NCBI GenBank assembly: GCA_033085395.1
Contig: JANQBS010000370.1
Coordinates: 1 to 32,280 of the forward strand
Origin: Xanthoparmelia taractica
Lineage: Eukaryota > Ascomycota > Lecanoromycetes > Lecanorales > Parmeliaceae
Direction of reading: 5' to 3'
DNA: 32,280 nucleotides
The position numbers were made by a program, and so were the translations under genes. The notes below the pieces were generated by a model. The model did not search any database. It worked only from the letters and a program-made list of their open reading frames with translations, and had not been told where the DNA came from. Position 1 is the stretch's first letter. The number at the start of each line of letters is the position of its first letter. Of this stretch, positions 8,822-21,379 are shown one piece after another.

Positions 8822-10660
8822 GCATCTCACGTCTAACACTCTTAGGCCTATCAGGCCAATATCTATTATTTCTACTACTGGTTTATCAAGAATAACTATT
8901 TATTTCTTGATTCAAGACCGTTGACCATCTAACTGGGCCGTTAATAAACCTACTTTTTGTAAATCTATTCAGCGTTTTGAGCAAGTTACTTAGCCTCTTA
9001 GAAACTTACTCTTTAATTCTTTTTCTATTGAAAATATACCTAATTCGTTATCAACTAGCAATAATTCTAATGCTAATTCTACTAATATTAGTAACGATAA
9101 TTCTACTAATAACTCTACTAATATTAATAATAATTCTATTAACAAAAATCGTGATTCTTTATTAAATAATTCGTCTTCTATATCATCGCCTTCACCAGTG
9201 ACTTATAAGGATTCTACTTCTATAGATACTATTAACTTGAGTGAAAATTCAAGCACTTCTCGTAGGCAATCAAGTTAAACTACGCCTGAAATAATTATTA
9301 ATTTCACAGCTCAACAGCTATAAGATATGATTAATAATACTGTTAACTTCGTCGTCACAAATGTTATTAATAACTTACATTTACCTGCTAGACATAGGGG
9401 AGAATAAGGCTTATCTGGAAAATCTAAATCGGCTATAATAAAAATATCGAGTTCTAATAGCAAATAAAATGCTATAAAATTAGACTACTTCGATTCTTTT
9501 CTGGATAAGTCTTATGAAGAGAGTGAGATTATAACTATTAGAAAGAACGTGTATTATCGTAGTGTGATTCTATTTATTAAAAGAATTCATAATTTAATAG
9601 CTATGAAAGAAGAAGCTATAGTTCGTATCAATATAAATACTTGTTTTCGTGGTTCTACACTTACTTAATATATCTTAGAGCTATTAAATTTAAACCGAAG
9701 AGGTCTTTATATAGAAGATAGTGAAGTGAAGAAATAATATAGAGCTTTTTCTATAAGATTCAAGGAGTTGCTGAGAATAGCACTTTCGAATCTTATTGTA
9801 AAAAGATACACGTTGGTAGAGACTCGTTCTCGACGTGAGTCTGCTAGTTATATATAAGTAATTATTAGGCATATAAAATTAATTAATATTAATAATATTT
9901 AAAATTAGTTAACATTTGTTTACTAGGGAATTATATCGAAATTACGTGTTTTCGTTGACTTATTAAATTTAGCTATTATCATTACAAGCTTTATTCAAAT
10001 GCTTAATATAAAGAAAGTAGCCTAATTTGAGCTATATATTAGGTAGTATTAATATTAGGCTTTCGTTCAAAAGTCCTAGCAATAGTACTAACAGAATCAA
10101 TAGCGTGGGAATGTCTATCGAAATGCACTGGGAAATGCATTTCAGTAAGACCTTTCAAATTTAGCTTTCAATTCAATTCGTCAAGGTTAGTAGAATTAAT
10201 TTAATTCTATTTCTTAGTTATTTGAAAAGTAGCAATAATACGGGCAGTTATATCGTTAGTAATTATTATTTCGGCCTTCTAACTTCTTTGATTAAAATGC
10301 TTATCGCCCTTAGCAGTACGGCTATTAATTAAATCCTCGTTACGATTTACGACTATAGTAAGGCACGAATTAAAGGTTTTTCGTGTAAGTTGAAGAATAG
10401 TAAAATACGTTAGATTTAACGAATCGACTATTATAAACGAATTAATTCGGTTAAGTAGATCGAAAATTCGAAAGCTTAAATAATATCGAAAATCGTTAAT
10501 AATTTCAGTAGAATTTTAGATCTAAGGCTACTGCTTATTAAGTAGAAGCGACTAAAAATAAGCAAGAAAATCCTGGTCAAGCGAAAGAAAATACGCTTTA
10601 ATAGAATACTAAAATTAATAACTATTAGAAGCAATTAGATCATGATCTTGATGAGTTGAA
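8822..10660 (+). pseudogene. gag: gag of element B, inactivated
   Basis: The leader of B resumes at 8822 after element A1, and gag-like coding is visible from about 8925. It starts with an Asn/Ser/Thr-rich head (8980-9270, NSNANSTNIS, NNSTNINNNS). A capsid-like region follows (about 9480-10065) with VYYRSVILF, VRININTCFRGSTL, KRYTLVETRSRRESASYI, ISKLRVFVDLLN and SFIQMLNIKKVA. This is the best preserved gag in the window. A linker follows to about 10660. Stops are mostly TAA and TAG in Gln or Trp positions. An in-frame TGA lies just upstream, so the true start cannot be set. TpG and CpA are commoner here than in A1, suggesting weaker RIP. Confidence 0.8.
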
Positions 10661-13600
10661 TAATTAATATTATAATGATTCTTTTGCTGGATTTGTGGGC
10701 ATTTAAACGTATTATAGAAATTGTGATTTGACTTTCTCTTCTAAGTCGAAATTGCACAAGTATTTACAAGCCGAATATTATTTTAAACCATCATATTCTA
10801 CGTTTAAATCGCCGGCAAATATATAAACGAATATCGATGCTTTTATTATGAAAATTATTTAATTAGACTTCAAGGATAGAGCTAGATTAGATATTAATTT
10901 TAGTTTTTGTGACTAAAATTACGCTTATATTTTACTACGATTTATATTAAATGTAGCTAAGAATAAGAAAGAATATACTGATTCAGGGACTGATGTGACA
11001 TTGGTCGATAGATAATGGCTTTTGTCTCTTCTACCTGATGTGGAAATTGAAAAGATATTATCTTATCTGCGTGTTAAAGAACTTAATTCTATAATACATA
11101 ATATCGATAAATATATACTTGTTTTAATATATCTCCCAGGTTATAAAAAGAATAATAATAAGACCCTTACTTATATTATAAGAGAGATTTATTTCATTAA
11201 TAATTTGAAGGCAAATCTACTAATAAGAAATAATATTATATAATCGAAGAGAATAATGCTTGATGTGAGTAGAAACGAGGCTCGTATTGGCAGTTGTAAT
11301 ATTATTATTAAAATTATAACTTATAATATCGATTAATATATAGAACGATCAATTCGAGTATAGAAAGTACTTATAATCGCCTTTCGAGCTTAGCAAATTC
11401 TATTTATTATTACATCTAAGAATTTATCTAATAGAGACTTTATTTTCGAACCTGCAAAGTAACATAATTTAACTATATATACTTATATGATTAATGTTAA
11501 TATTGCCGGTGTGATAGTCAAAAACGAGATTAATTATGCTGTGCAAATTCCTAAGAAATTATATCTAGAAACGCTACGAGAAGTCGATTACGAAAACGTC
11601 TTTTTTGTTAATATAGAAATAACTAAGTCTAAAAAGCACTCGAAATTATCAAATTGAGTTAAAAAAGTAGTCACTTTTGCGGCTGTTACGTTAATAAGTC
11701 TAGCTAATAGCTTTATATTTCTAGTTAATTATGCTGAGAGTGAAATTTCTAAGGAAATCTTAGATAATTTTGTTAATTCTAAAAGCATAGAATTAAAGCT
11801 TTTTAACGATGTGATAATCTATGAAAATAAGCTAAAAAAGTAGCAATTAATTAACTTAATTGATGAGTTTTCGTCTTTATAAAAGAATAAAGATTTTATT
11901 AAAGTATTATAGAATAAATAAATAAAGCTTTCTCTTCGAGATAACTAATAGTTAAGACTATCTAATAATAAGAGGGTGAAGGTCTATTCTCTTAAGCTAA
12001 TAGATAAAGTAATAATTAATAAAACCTTTAATACTCTTTAATAGCAAGGTCGTCTAAAGTATATTAAATAATTAACTTCGTTTAGCTATTCTATCTTCGT
12101 TATTTAAAAAGCTCTATCGAACGACGAAAGAAAGAATAGAGTAGTAATTAATATTCGAGGTCTAAACGATCTTATTATGTCAGACGTCTATTTCGTGTCT
12201 CTTTAATTAGATATTATCTTAAAATTACTTAATTATATTTATCTAATAGTGCTAGATATAGTATTATTCTTTTATTAATAATTTATATATTTTAGTTTTC
12301 GATATATACTTATAATAATTATATATCGAGGGTAGAAAATATTTAATGTTTTAATTATAAGATATATAAATTCTATTATCTACGTATAGAGAAGGATTAA
12401 TCATATTTTGAGAGCTCTTAAGAACTTCGCGCAGACCTATATTAATAATATTATTATTGAATCTAGTAGCTTCTCTAAACATCTCTATCATTTGAGAAGG
12501 CTTTTTTAGCTATTAATTGAGTATAATATTTTAATCGCCTCTAAGATAACCTTTTTAAGATATTTAAATATTAATTTATTTAATTAATATATTGATTCTC
12601 TAAGAATAACTACTGTAGATAATAAACTTAAAGCGATTATTAAGTTAAATTATCTCGTAACTCTTAAAGATTTAGAGCATTATCTTAATCTAATAAACTA
12701 TCTTCGCAGTTTAATTTATTATTATATATAGCTTATAGCACCTTTGCAAAATCTTAAGATAAGACTTTTGAAAGAAGCTTCGTCGAAATATAATCCCCGT
12801 CGTATCTATTCTTTACGCTTTAAATTATCTTTATCGATTAAGCTAAAGTAAATAAGTTTTAATAATCTATAAGTAATATTATCTCAATCTTCTATGCTTA
12901 TTTATTACGATCTTAATAGATTAATTTAAATAAATTTGAATACTTTAAAAGAATTCGATTTTAGAGTATAAATCTTTTATATTAAAAACGAAGAATTTAA
13001 TTCTAATTTAAAATTAAAATAATCTTCACGCACTGCAATTTAAACGATTATATTTCTTTCTCGAGATCTAACTTAAGCTAAGAAGAACTACTGGCTAATA
13101 GAGCTAGAAGTAGTAGGCTTCGTCTAGATAATTAAGAAAATAAGGCACTTAATAGACTCTTCGAAGCATATTACTATTATTCAAACAAATTATTTTATTA
13201 TTTTAGATATTATAAGATAATTATTAATTATCTTAATAAATTCTATTATAAGAATAAACGTTTGTCTTATTAAAGCTTTTTAATTTCTTAGGTAATTTCG
13301 TCCCGATATTAGATATAAGATCGGAAAAGAGCATATCGTCCCCGATGTACTTTTAAGACTTGTAAGTGTTAATAATACACTTCTTTCTAATAAGCATAAT
13401 AAGCTAAATACTCTTTTCATTATTGCACTTATAAAGATAAGTTCTACGTTTCTTAAAGATCTTAAAGACGATTATAAAAAAGACTTATTTTATATTAGAA
13501 TCTCTGCTTTAATAACTAAGAATAAGAATATCAACGAGAACGTTATTAATCTTTCTTTCGTTCGAGGCAGATATATAAACATAATATAGAAATATCAAAA

Positions 13601-15230
13601 TCTTTTCTTTTATATTAGTAAGTTTACCGGCGTATAGCGCCTTTATATATCTTAAAGCATAATTAAAATCGTTCTTGAAATAGCTTATAAAGATAATTAT
13701 TTAAGATTTAAGAAGTCTTATAAAAGGATTTCGAATATCTAATATATTTATAAATTAATTAAATATCTTCGATAATATATTAGATTCTATTCTTAATGTC
13801 TTATTCTTCAAATATATCAATATCGCTCTTATAACTTTCTATAGTTAATCGAGTCTCCGTTAGTGTCGTTTTATATACTCGCTCTAAATTTTATTTTAAT
13901 ACTCTTAAAGTTAATAAATAAAAAGTTCGATATTATTTTTTTTATAATAGATAAGTTTATAAAGAAGATAACTTTCGTATCTGGAAAAAAGAATAACTCT
14001 ATCGCTTATTAAGCTATTGCATTGCTTAATAGACTTAATATTATAGATTAAAGAAATTTTAAGGGTTTTGCTCACGGATCGTAATAGAAAGTTTCTTTTT
14101 AAACTTTGGTCGGAGCTCTTTAAGAAACTCGAAGTGAACTTACTTTATTTAATTATCTATTATTTCTAGACGAATAAAAGTAGCGAGAGAATTAATTAAA
14201 TAGCGGAGATAGCACTACGATTCTATCTATATATTATATAGAATCCCGCTCTCTAGCCGTTAATTCTCTCGCGAATATAAGCTCTACTTAATAACTCGAT
14301 CTTGACTACGATTAATAAAACTCTTAACGAACTAACTTACGAATTTCAATCTAACAGGTCACTTGACCTACTCAGAGAAGTCACTATATCTCTATTATAG
14401 CCTATCGTTGCCCGCATTTAGATAGCTAATATTATCTCATTTATTTAGGCAAATTAGAAATATCACTATAATTGAAAGCATTAATTAATATTTCTTAAGT
14501 AGAGCGATTAAGCTTATTTACGACTGCATAAAGACTATTTTATTTTTATTATTGCTGCTATTATTATTAAGCTATTTTAGTAGTATATCGATTTATTCGA
14601 AATACTATAGAAAGTCGGCAAATAGGTCTACAAATTAGCTATTTTAGGATATTGAAATATATATCCGATCTTTAGCATTGCTTAATTAGAGTCTACCTCT
14701 ACTTCTAACTCTAACTCGTATAGTTATTCTATTTTTAATTAATTAGGTAATATATATATAAAAGGGAATATAGATGAGTACAAGTTTTGGAAAGTAGAGC
14801 GAATTCTCAACAAGCGAGTTATTCGAAAAGATAGAGGCCTAGTTATATAGTATCTTATCAGATAATTGAGATACGGGCCTGAATATAATCAATAATATAA
14901 CATCAAATATCTCATTAACTTCGATGACTTAGTACGACATTATAAGGATATATTAACTACTACTAATATTATCTAACACTATATTATATCTACTCACCTC
15001 ACCGCTATATTTAAATAATTTAATAAGTTTTATTAACCGAGAATTATTCTTCTTAACTTAATAGCATTTATGTGATTATTAAGAAGAAGATATTAATCAA
15101 TAATTGTAATGTTGATGTTATTATTATTGTGATATTCTAACTATTTCTACACTATATACTTTCGATCGTTAATATAATCTTATTGCTATTAGTTTTCTAA
15201 CAACTTCGTCTAAAACATGTCTATTAAATA
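10661..15230 (+). pseudogene. pol: pol of element B: zinc finger, protease, RT, RNase H, integrase, chromodomain
   Basis: In order: zinc-finger-like motif (10708-10785, YRNC…KLHKYLQ). Aspartic protease follows, with the catalytic triad DSG kept at 10980-10988, then an open stretch 11022-11243 and NRDFIFEP near 11430. Reverse transcriptase spans about 12000-12750 (RVVINIRGLNDL; catalytic motif YINN at 12438-12449 instead of YxDD). RNase H ends near 13370 (YKIGKEHIVPDVLLRL). Integrase spans about 13600-14350. The tail VYKLAILGY…IYPIFSIA is typical of the integrase C-terminus in this family. The chromodomain is at 14779-14952 (YKFWKVERILNKRVIRKDRG). The frame changes between RT and chromodomain, so there is at least one indel, and there are many stops. 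The product would be inactive. Confidence 0.85.
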
Positions 15231-15311
15231 ATAATAATAACATAGACTTTAAAAGTAAAGTATATACTATGACAAGCGAGATCGCTCGCTTTTATTTATT
15301 TGCGGAAATAT
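15231..15311 (+). other. 3' untranslated end of element B with conserved hairpin
   Basis: AAGCGAG, loop ATCG, CTCGCTT (15274-15291) ends 20 bases before the LTR. The loop differs from that of A1 by one G-to-A change. The rest of this short stretch shows nothing further. Confidence 0.7.
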
Positions 15312-15461
15312 TATCACGGTTTTTCTATATATCAAAGGCTCGGGGAAAGAATGAGGAGGCTAGGTCAAATATGTATTAGTTTCTCAGCATGATCTCCGCC
15401 ACTGCGGCCCTTAGAATTCCATAGACTTTTCAATTATCAATCCCAGACCTTTTCCATGACA
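15312..15461 (+). repeat. 3' LTR of element B
   Basis: This is a 150-bp copy of 847-996, starting TATCACGG and ending CCATGACA, followed by ATTAC (15462-15466). Confidence 0.93.
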
Positions 15462-15466
15462 ATTAC

Positions 15467-18400
15467 GTTCTTTCTTAATAATTCGTTTATTGAGAAGTTA
15501 TTCGATTTTTAAATTAATAGTATTATTATTATTAATAGAAATAGATAAGATATATTAAGGTTGAGGACGTTAAAAAGAATCGTTCTCTAACCTAGAATAA
15601 GACTTTAATTATGCTATTATAAAAATAGAATAAACTCTTTATTCTATAAAAATAGTAAGTCTATAGATAAATCTATCTACTCTATTTATTATTCAAAAAG
15701 AATTTATATATTATTATAATAGCTTATTAATAATATTAAGAATAGAGAGAATCTTATAGTCTTTATATAATCGAAGAAATATTTATTCCCTTATTCTAAG
15801 AAATATTAATTAATACTTTTTATTATAGTGAAATTTATTAAATATTTAAGTAAAATTAATAACGTTTTTAATTATAATTTATATAAAGATATAATCGATT
15901 TTAGCTAGTAAACGAAGTAAATTTAAAGATCTATTCGAAGTAAAATCGTAGATTATTTCGCTTAATATAAGTTTAATCTCAAAAGAGACGAAGTTATTTA
16001 AAAAAATTTATATTCGTAATAGTACTTTCGATTATAAAGAAGATTTATTAAGAATATATATAAAGTATCTTAAAGCTATTTTAATAGTCTAATTAGTGCG
16101 TTCGCTTACGTTATTAATCTATAAATAATAGATTATTAAATAAAGTAGAGAAATCTTTAATAGTTTAAAGAGCGATTTTTAAAGCTTTAAAAAAAATTCT
16201 ATCTCGATCGCTAATAATAACTTTTAAGAATTTTTAATTAATAATATTAAGTTAATTTAAAAGTACTTTTATTTAATTAGATACTTTTTAAGTTAATTTA
16301 TTGCAAATTAATTAAATAATTTTTATAAACTTATAGATAATAAATATAATATAATTTAATCTATAATTTAATAGAGATAATATTAGAATAAAGTTAATAA
16401 TTAAAGTATAAAAAGATACGAGCGAAGATAAGATTAATTATAAGCTATCGTAAAATATATATCTTTTTATTTATAAAATTAAATACTTTAAATAATATCA
16501 AATAAATTCTTATAAGTGCTTTATAACTTTATAAATATATTAAAATAATATAATAATTTCGTAATATCTTTAAAAGCTAGAATATTCTTTTTTATATATT
16601 AAAATAAGAATATCTTTTACTAGCAAAGAGAGAATATAAAATTATTAATAATTAGTGATTCTATTAATATAAAAGATATGATCACGCTACATTTCGTGAG
16701 TAAGACTTTATTATTCTTACTATAATTCTTCTTTCGGCCGAGGCGAAAAATAGGGATTAACATTAATAGCAAGGAGATGCTTTCCTCGCACGAAAGGTAA
16801 AGAAGCTACATTCTCGCACAGATTATTATTAATATCGAGCTATATAGAAATTCTTTTCTAGTAATTATCTTATTGATAGTCTTAAATGTATTTCTTATAA
16901 AATAAAGTATTTATTTCTATTAAACTTACAATATAGAGAATATTTAGCTTCGAATAATATTAAGATAGCGAATTATCTTTATTTAGACTTATAAGTCTTA
17001 ATAAAGTATTAGATATAATATGTTTTTTATTAAATTTATAAGAGATAATTAGATTAAATTATTTTAAGAATTAAGTAGCTCGAATTAAACGAATATTAAT
17101 TTATATTGTTAATATGATTAAAATAATCGAGTTTTACTTTATGATATTAATAATAATAGAATAATCGATTTATATTCTTATAGAATACTTTAAAGATTTA
17201 ATTATATATCTTATTTTCTTTAGACATTAAATAAGATTAGTAATCTTTAATTTCGTAAATTAGTAATTTCTTTCTATTATAATTAGAAGCCTTAATAGAA
17301 AAAGAATAGACTTCGTCTCTACACAAGAGAATTATTTATTACTCTTCTATATATTTAATTTAATATAAAAGACTATCGCCCTAAAATCAAACTTCTTTAA
17401 GACGTTTAGATTAATTTATAAAGTTCGAGTATTATCGAAATATATTAGAATCGTTAATTAAGATAGTATTATCTAGAGATGTTAAAAAGAAGCTAATTGC
17501 TTCTCTAACGCTATAGATAACTTTATTCTAGAGAAATATTATTTTCGCTAACGTTTAAAATTTGATATTTTCTTAAAAAATAATATTTTAAGATTTTATA
17601 AGAATTATATTAATTATATATAAAAATAAATATATTAACGTAGATAATTAATTAATCTTAGATAGTATTCGAGTTCTCTTAAACTACTAAAAAATATAAA
17701 TTCGAAATAGCTTTAAGTTTATCTTTTAATAAAATTAAGTCCAAAAAATTAATTTTTCTATTTAATAAATTAATGTTCGAATATCTTAAAAAGACTTTTA
17801 TAGAAGAAATAATAATATTAAATCTTATAAAAAGCTTAAATAGCTAACAAAGATCTTATAAGTGCTATTAAAATATCTTAATATCTATAATTATATTATT
17901 AACGTAAGTCTTTACGTTAAGAATATATCGTAAAAACTTATTAATTTAACGTTAAATATAGATAATTAAATTTATATAACTTATAATTAAAATTAAAGAT
18001 TTTTTAATTTCTATAATTTATAATTATCTATATATAGCGATAATTTAAATATACTCGTTATTAATTATTAAAATAAAATTATAATTAGTTAATATCTTAA
18101 TTATATTCTATTAAAGAGATATTAAATATATATCTCGAAATAATAAATTATTTAAATCTTAAATATTAATTATCGATCTTTCTTAATAATATTATTAAAT
18201 AATATTTTTTATATAATAAATATCGAATAGAAGAAGAGTATAGAATCTTTAATTTATTTAAGTCTTTTCTATTTATATAACTTATTAAAGATTTTATCGA
18301 TTATCTCTCGATCTTATACGCTTAAGAAATAGATTTTAACTTTTTATTAATCTTAATTATTTAGTTAATTCTTAATGAAAGCTTTATTTATTTCTCTTTT

Positions 18401-19540
18401 AATACTTTAATAAAGTTAATATCTTATTAAATCTATAAAAGTTCGTTAATTAGATCGATTAATACGATTCTAGTCTATATATTCTCGAAAATTATAACTC
18501 TATTTAATAGCTTAGTTTCTTTAACTAATAAAAAAGTTAATTAATTTAAGCTTAAGTCTATTAAATTTATAATTATTTTTATTAAAATAAATTTAAATTC
18601 GATATTAATTTAAAAGTAGTTTTCGTAGTTTATTTTAAGAATATTTTTAAGCTTTAATTTCTTTCAGATTTAAATAGATATATTAAACTTATTTCAAATT
18701 AAAATCTTAATTATTATATAATTAATTAAATAAGCGAATATTATTAAATTCGTTTATATTACTAACTTACATAAGAAATTACGATTATTAAATAGATTAA
18801 TTTCCTTAATTAATAGAATTATTTCGCTATATAAAGATACGTAAATAGATAATTTAATAGAGATCTTTCTTCGAACAAACTCGCCCTAAGATTAAGTAGT
18901 AATATTAATCGTAGTGCTAGAACTATTAATCTTTACTTTCTTATTAATTACATTAATAATAATCTCTTCGAGTCTAATAATATTATTTTTAATAAGTATT
19001 TTAATATATAAGTTATCGATAATATCTAATTTTCTACGTAGACACGTAAGCACTCTCCGCCCTTAATTATTAATTTTAGAAAATTAAATATTCTACGTAA
19101 TATACTTCGAAGTCTTATGCTTAGAAGCATTAATTTCACGCACTCGTAAAAATATTATTATCTTAAAGATAATTATATTTAAATATTACTAAGAATATTA
19201 TAATTTATCTATTATACTTATATTACATTTAATATTAATATAAACTTTATTCTCTTAATTAATAGAATCGAGTTTAATTTCAATTATAATATAAGTTCAA
19301 CTTCGAAAAATAAAATTATTTCTTGAATTCTAATTGAAAGTAGTAAATTTAATAGTCTTTGATTGCTTATTAACGAAAGACTTTATAAGTTACTTATCAA
19401 CGGAGTTAGAAGACCTTATAAGCACTGCTTCCGTGACATAAACGTGCTTTCCAGAATAATCAACACGCAAATATCTATGCAATTTGATCTTAGATGAGAA
19501 GAATTCCTAATAGATTCGATAGTAGGTTTCGATTCTCACA
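15467..19540 (-). pseudogene. pol: pol of element A2 (main part), inactivated
   Basis: Read on the minus strand this repeats A1's pol. Zinc-finger-like motif (about 19455-19535, EFFSSKIKLHRYLRV), protease tail (about 18750-19110), reverse transcriptase (about 17600-18330, catalytic motif YVNN at 17895-17906), RNase H (about 17000-17550), integrase (about 15640-16600) and the first part of the chromodomain (15467-15530). It stops at the insertion of element B and resumes at 846. Decay is heavy, with very few CpA or TpG in 15600-18700. The middle stretch 16680-16830 between RNase H and integrase is GC-richer and lacks the 45-bp duplication of A1. Confidence 0.83.
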
Positions 19541-20526
19541 AAGCCAGTAAACTAATTATTATTTGACTATATAGAAAGCTCAGGATTATGCTTGGAATTA
19601 GTATAATATATCTTACTCTTATACTAATCTTCGTCTGCAAAGTAAGAGTATTCGATTTTAGTATTTTCTTTCTAATAGTTCGAACTTTAAGCTTATTCGT
19701 TATATTTAATATTTTTATTAATAGTAAAGATCTAATAAGTAGCTATCTTTAAACGATTTGCAGTATTAAATTAAGATCTTTAATTGCTTTACTAAAAACC
19801 TTAAATTGATATTAATCTTAAAGGAAATTACTATTGGCTATTAAATAAAGGTCGATTCGAGATCGAATTTGACGCGTTTAAAGTGGCGATTTGCAGAGAT
19901 TGACGAGGCATTTGCTAAGCGTTTTGCTGCGAACTTAAATAAGTATTTTGACTATTATATTGGCGGGGAAATAACTAAGTTAATTAAGCGTTTTGACTCT
20001 TATATTAATTGTTAATTTGACGCTATTAAAAGTAAGATCGCTAATATTAATTATTAGGATCTAGACTTTACTAAGATCGAAATGGAAATTTCTATTATAA
20101 ACGAGGTTAATATTAATTAGAAATATCTCTATTGCTATTACTTCGATTTTGAGAAGCATAATTCTAAGAAGAAAAGATATTCCCCGAAGAAGAAGAAGAA
20201 ACTCCCTATATTCTCGAACTATATCTACTTGCATAGATTCATTAATTATATTTAAGATTATTTATCTCTTTAAAAAAATTATATAAGATAATTCAATTCT
20301 TCAATCTTCTTAAATTACGTCTTAGCTTAGTATCTAAATTATTATAAATTATATTAAACTAAGTTTTAATATTAATTAAGTCGATATTCTTTAAAGTATA
20401 TAAGATCTTTTATACGTATTCTCGAGACTCTCTTTTACTAATAGTATTTCTTAAGATATATCTCTTCTTTAACAAGAAATTAATTATTATATTTATAAAT
20501 ACTTTAAATTATTCGATTAATATTCT
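19541..20526 (-). pseudogene. gag: gag of element A2, C-terminal part
   Basis: On the minus strand this covers the Gln/Asn/Ser-rich linker (SNSNRDISN, PRQSLQIATLNASNSISNR) and part of the capsid-like region. It ends where the hAT-like element enters (AATATTCT, 20519-20526). The stretch 19840-20240 is clearly less AT-rich than its surroundings. The opposite strand here also has a fairly open frame, discussed as a finding; I regard gag as the real coding sense. Confidence 0.72.
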
Positions 20527-20984
20527 TACGAGTCGAAAAGATCTGAGATGGTCTGGGATATAAGGTGTCGATATTATACCATAATATAATATAATATTAA
20601 GATTATATTATTTGATTTTTATGGGATAGTCTGGGAGACGTGCTGGTATCATGAAATAATCTAAGAAATTTCTAATATATGCAGGGGTATTTCATATTAT
20701 ATGTAGGGGTATGGGAAATATATTATATATAGAAGAGGTTACTTTATATAAAATTATGCGAACGTATTCTAGCTATTATTCTAGCCATCACTTCACTTCA
20801 TTATCACGTTGTTAAGTATTCTAGCCATCATTCTAGCCATCACTTCACTTTACTATCGTTATCACCATCACTTCACTTTATCATTACATTGTTAAGCTAA
20901 GCTCTAAATAGCAGAAGAAAGAGTAGAAAGAAAATAAAAGTATACGATAAACATATCTTAGAAAACGTGATGTTATAGATAAAA
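20527..20984. other. Left arm of the hAT-like element
   Basis: This is non-coding: a terminal inverted repeat of about 200 bp, then a stretch with imperfect repeats of ATTCTAGCCATCACTTCACTT (about 20768-20880). It ends at TTAAT (20985-20989), the duplication of the copia element. No gene is visible. Confidence 0.7.
20768..20897. repeat. Imperfect tandem repeats in the hAT-like element
   Basis: ATTCTAGC(C/T)AT occurs four times and CATCACTTCACTT three times, with GTTGTTAAG or TTGTTAAG closing two blocks. Subterminal repeats of this kind can bind transposase in hAT elements; that role is only inferred here. Confidence 0.65.
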
Positions 20985-20989
20985 TTAAT

Positions 20990-21200
20990 TATCAGTCTTG
21001 ATATGGACGTAGCTAAGTAGGAATCAAGTTAATTGAGTGACTATCTCAGTGTGTGTCTAACAAGCACGAATCTATCTGGAATAGTGGTAAAATGCCAAGA
21101 ACGCTTAGTTATCCACGCTAGTGCGGGGAATACTGGACTTCTATTGACTGCAAGCAAATAGATTAACTTCTATGCTATCAACAGCCTATTAGGGCTGACA
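20990..21200 (-). repeat. 3' LTR of the copia element
   Basis: This 211-bp copy matches 26332-26542. It starts TATCAGTCTTGATATGG and ends GGGCTGACA on the plus strand. It is relatively GC-rich and poorly RIP-mutated compared with the interior. Confidence 0.9.
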
Positions 21201-21379
21201 CACCCCCTTAGGATTTATACCTTAATGAATTCTACTCCTCATAATCAATAGTTAGTTTATTCTAACTCGGGGAGAACTCGTTGTTAATTACATGAGAAAG
21301 AATATTACTAAAAATCGTAATTATCAACGTCTTTATGAGGGCTAAATTCGTTATACTCGACTTTATATTCTAAAGTTCT

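Larger units (their letters stand above)
847..15461 (+). mobile_element. Ty3/gypsy element B, full length, interrupted by element A1
   Basis: This chromovirus-type LTR retrotransposon is read on the plus strand. LTRs are at 847-996 and 15312-15461 (150 bp each), with the 5-bp duplication ATTAC at 842-846 and 15462-15466. It landed in the chromodomain-coding part of A2. The sister A1 shows the equivalent uninterrupted site at about 8115-8119. Element A1 (1325-8816) later inserted in its leader, so gag and pol resume at 8822. Without A1 it is about 7.1 kb. Its proteins resemble those of A1 and A2 but its LTR is unrelated beyond the first bases. Gag and protease are less decayed than in A1 or A2. 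Confidence 0.92.

Noticed and set aside
8977..9165. 62-codon hydrophobic open frame that looks like membrane segments
   Set aside because: It is a +1 shadow of the Asn/Ser/Thr-rich gag head of element B: AAT and ACT repeats read in another frame give Ile and Leu.
9690..9872. 60-codon minus-strand open frame
   Set aside because: It is antisense to the well matched capsid region of element B, with no similarity of its own.
20999..21200. A 202-bp copia LTR starting at TGATATGG
   Set aside because: Homology between the two copies extends nine bases further out, and only the 211-bp boundary gives a matching TSD (TTAAT on both sides). The TG at 20999 is coincidental.
21001..21200. A structured RNA gene in the conserved GC-richer block also found at 26341-26542
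   Set aside because: The two copies are in direct orientation at the two ends of a copia element with a TSD, so they are LTRs. No tRNA or rRNA pattern is visible.
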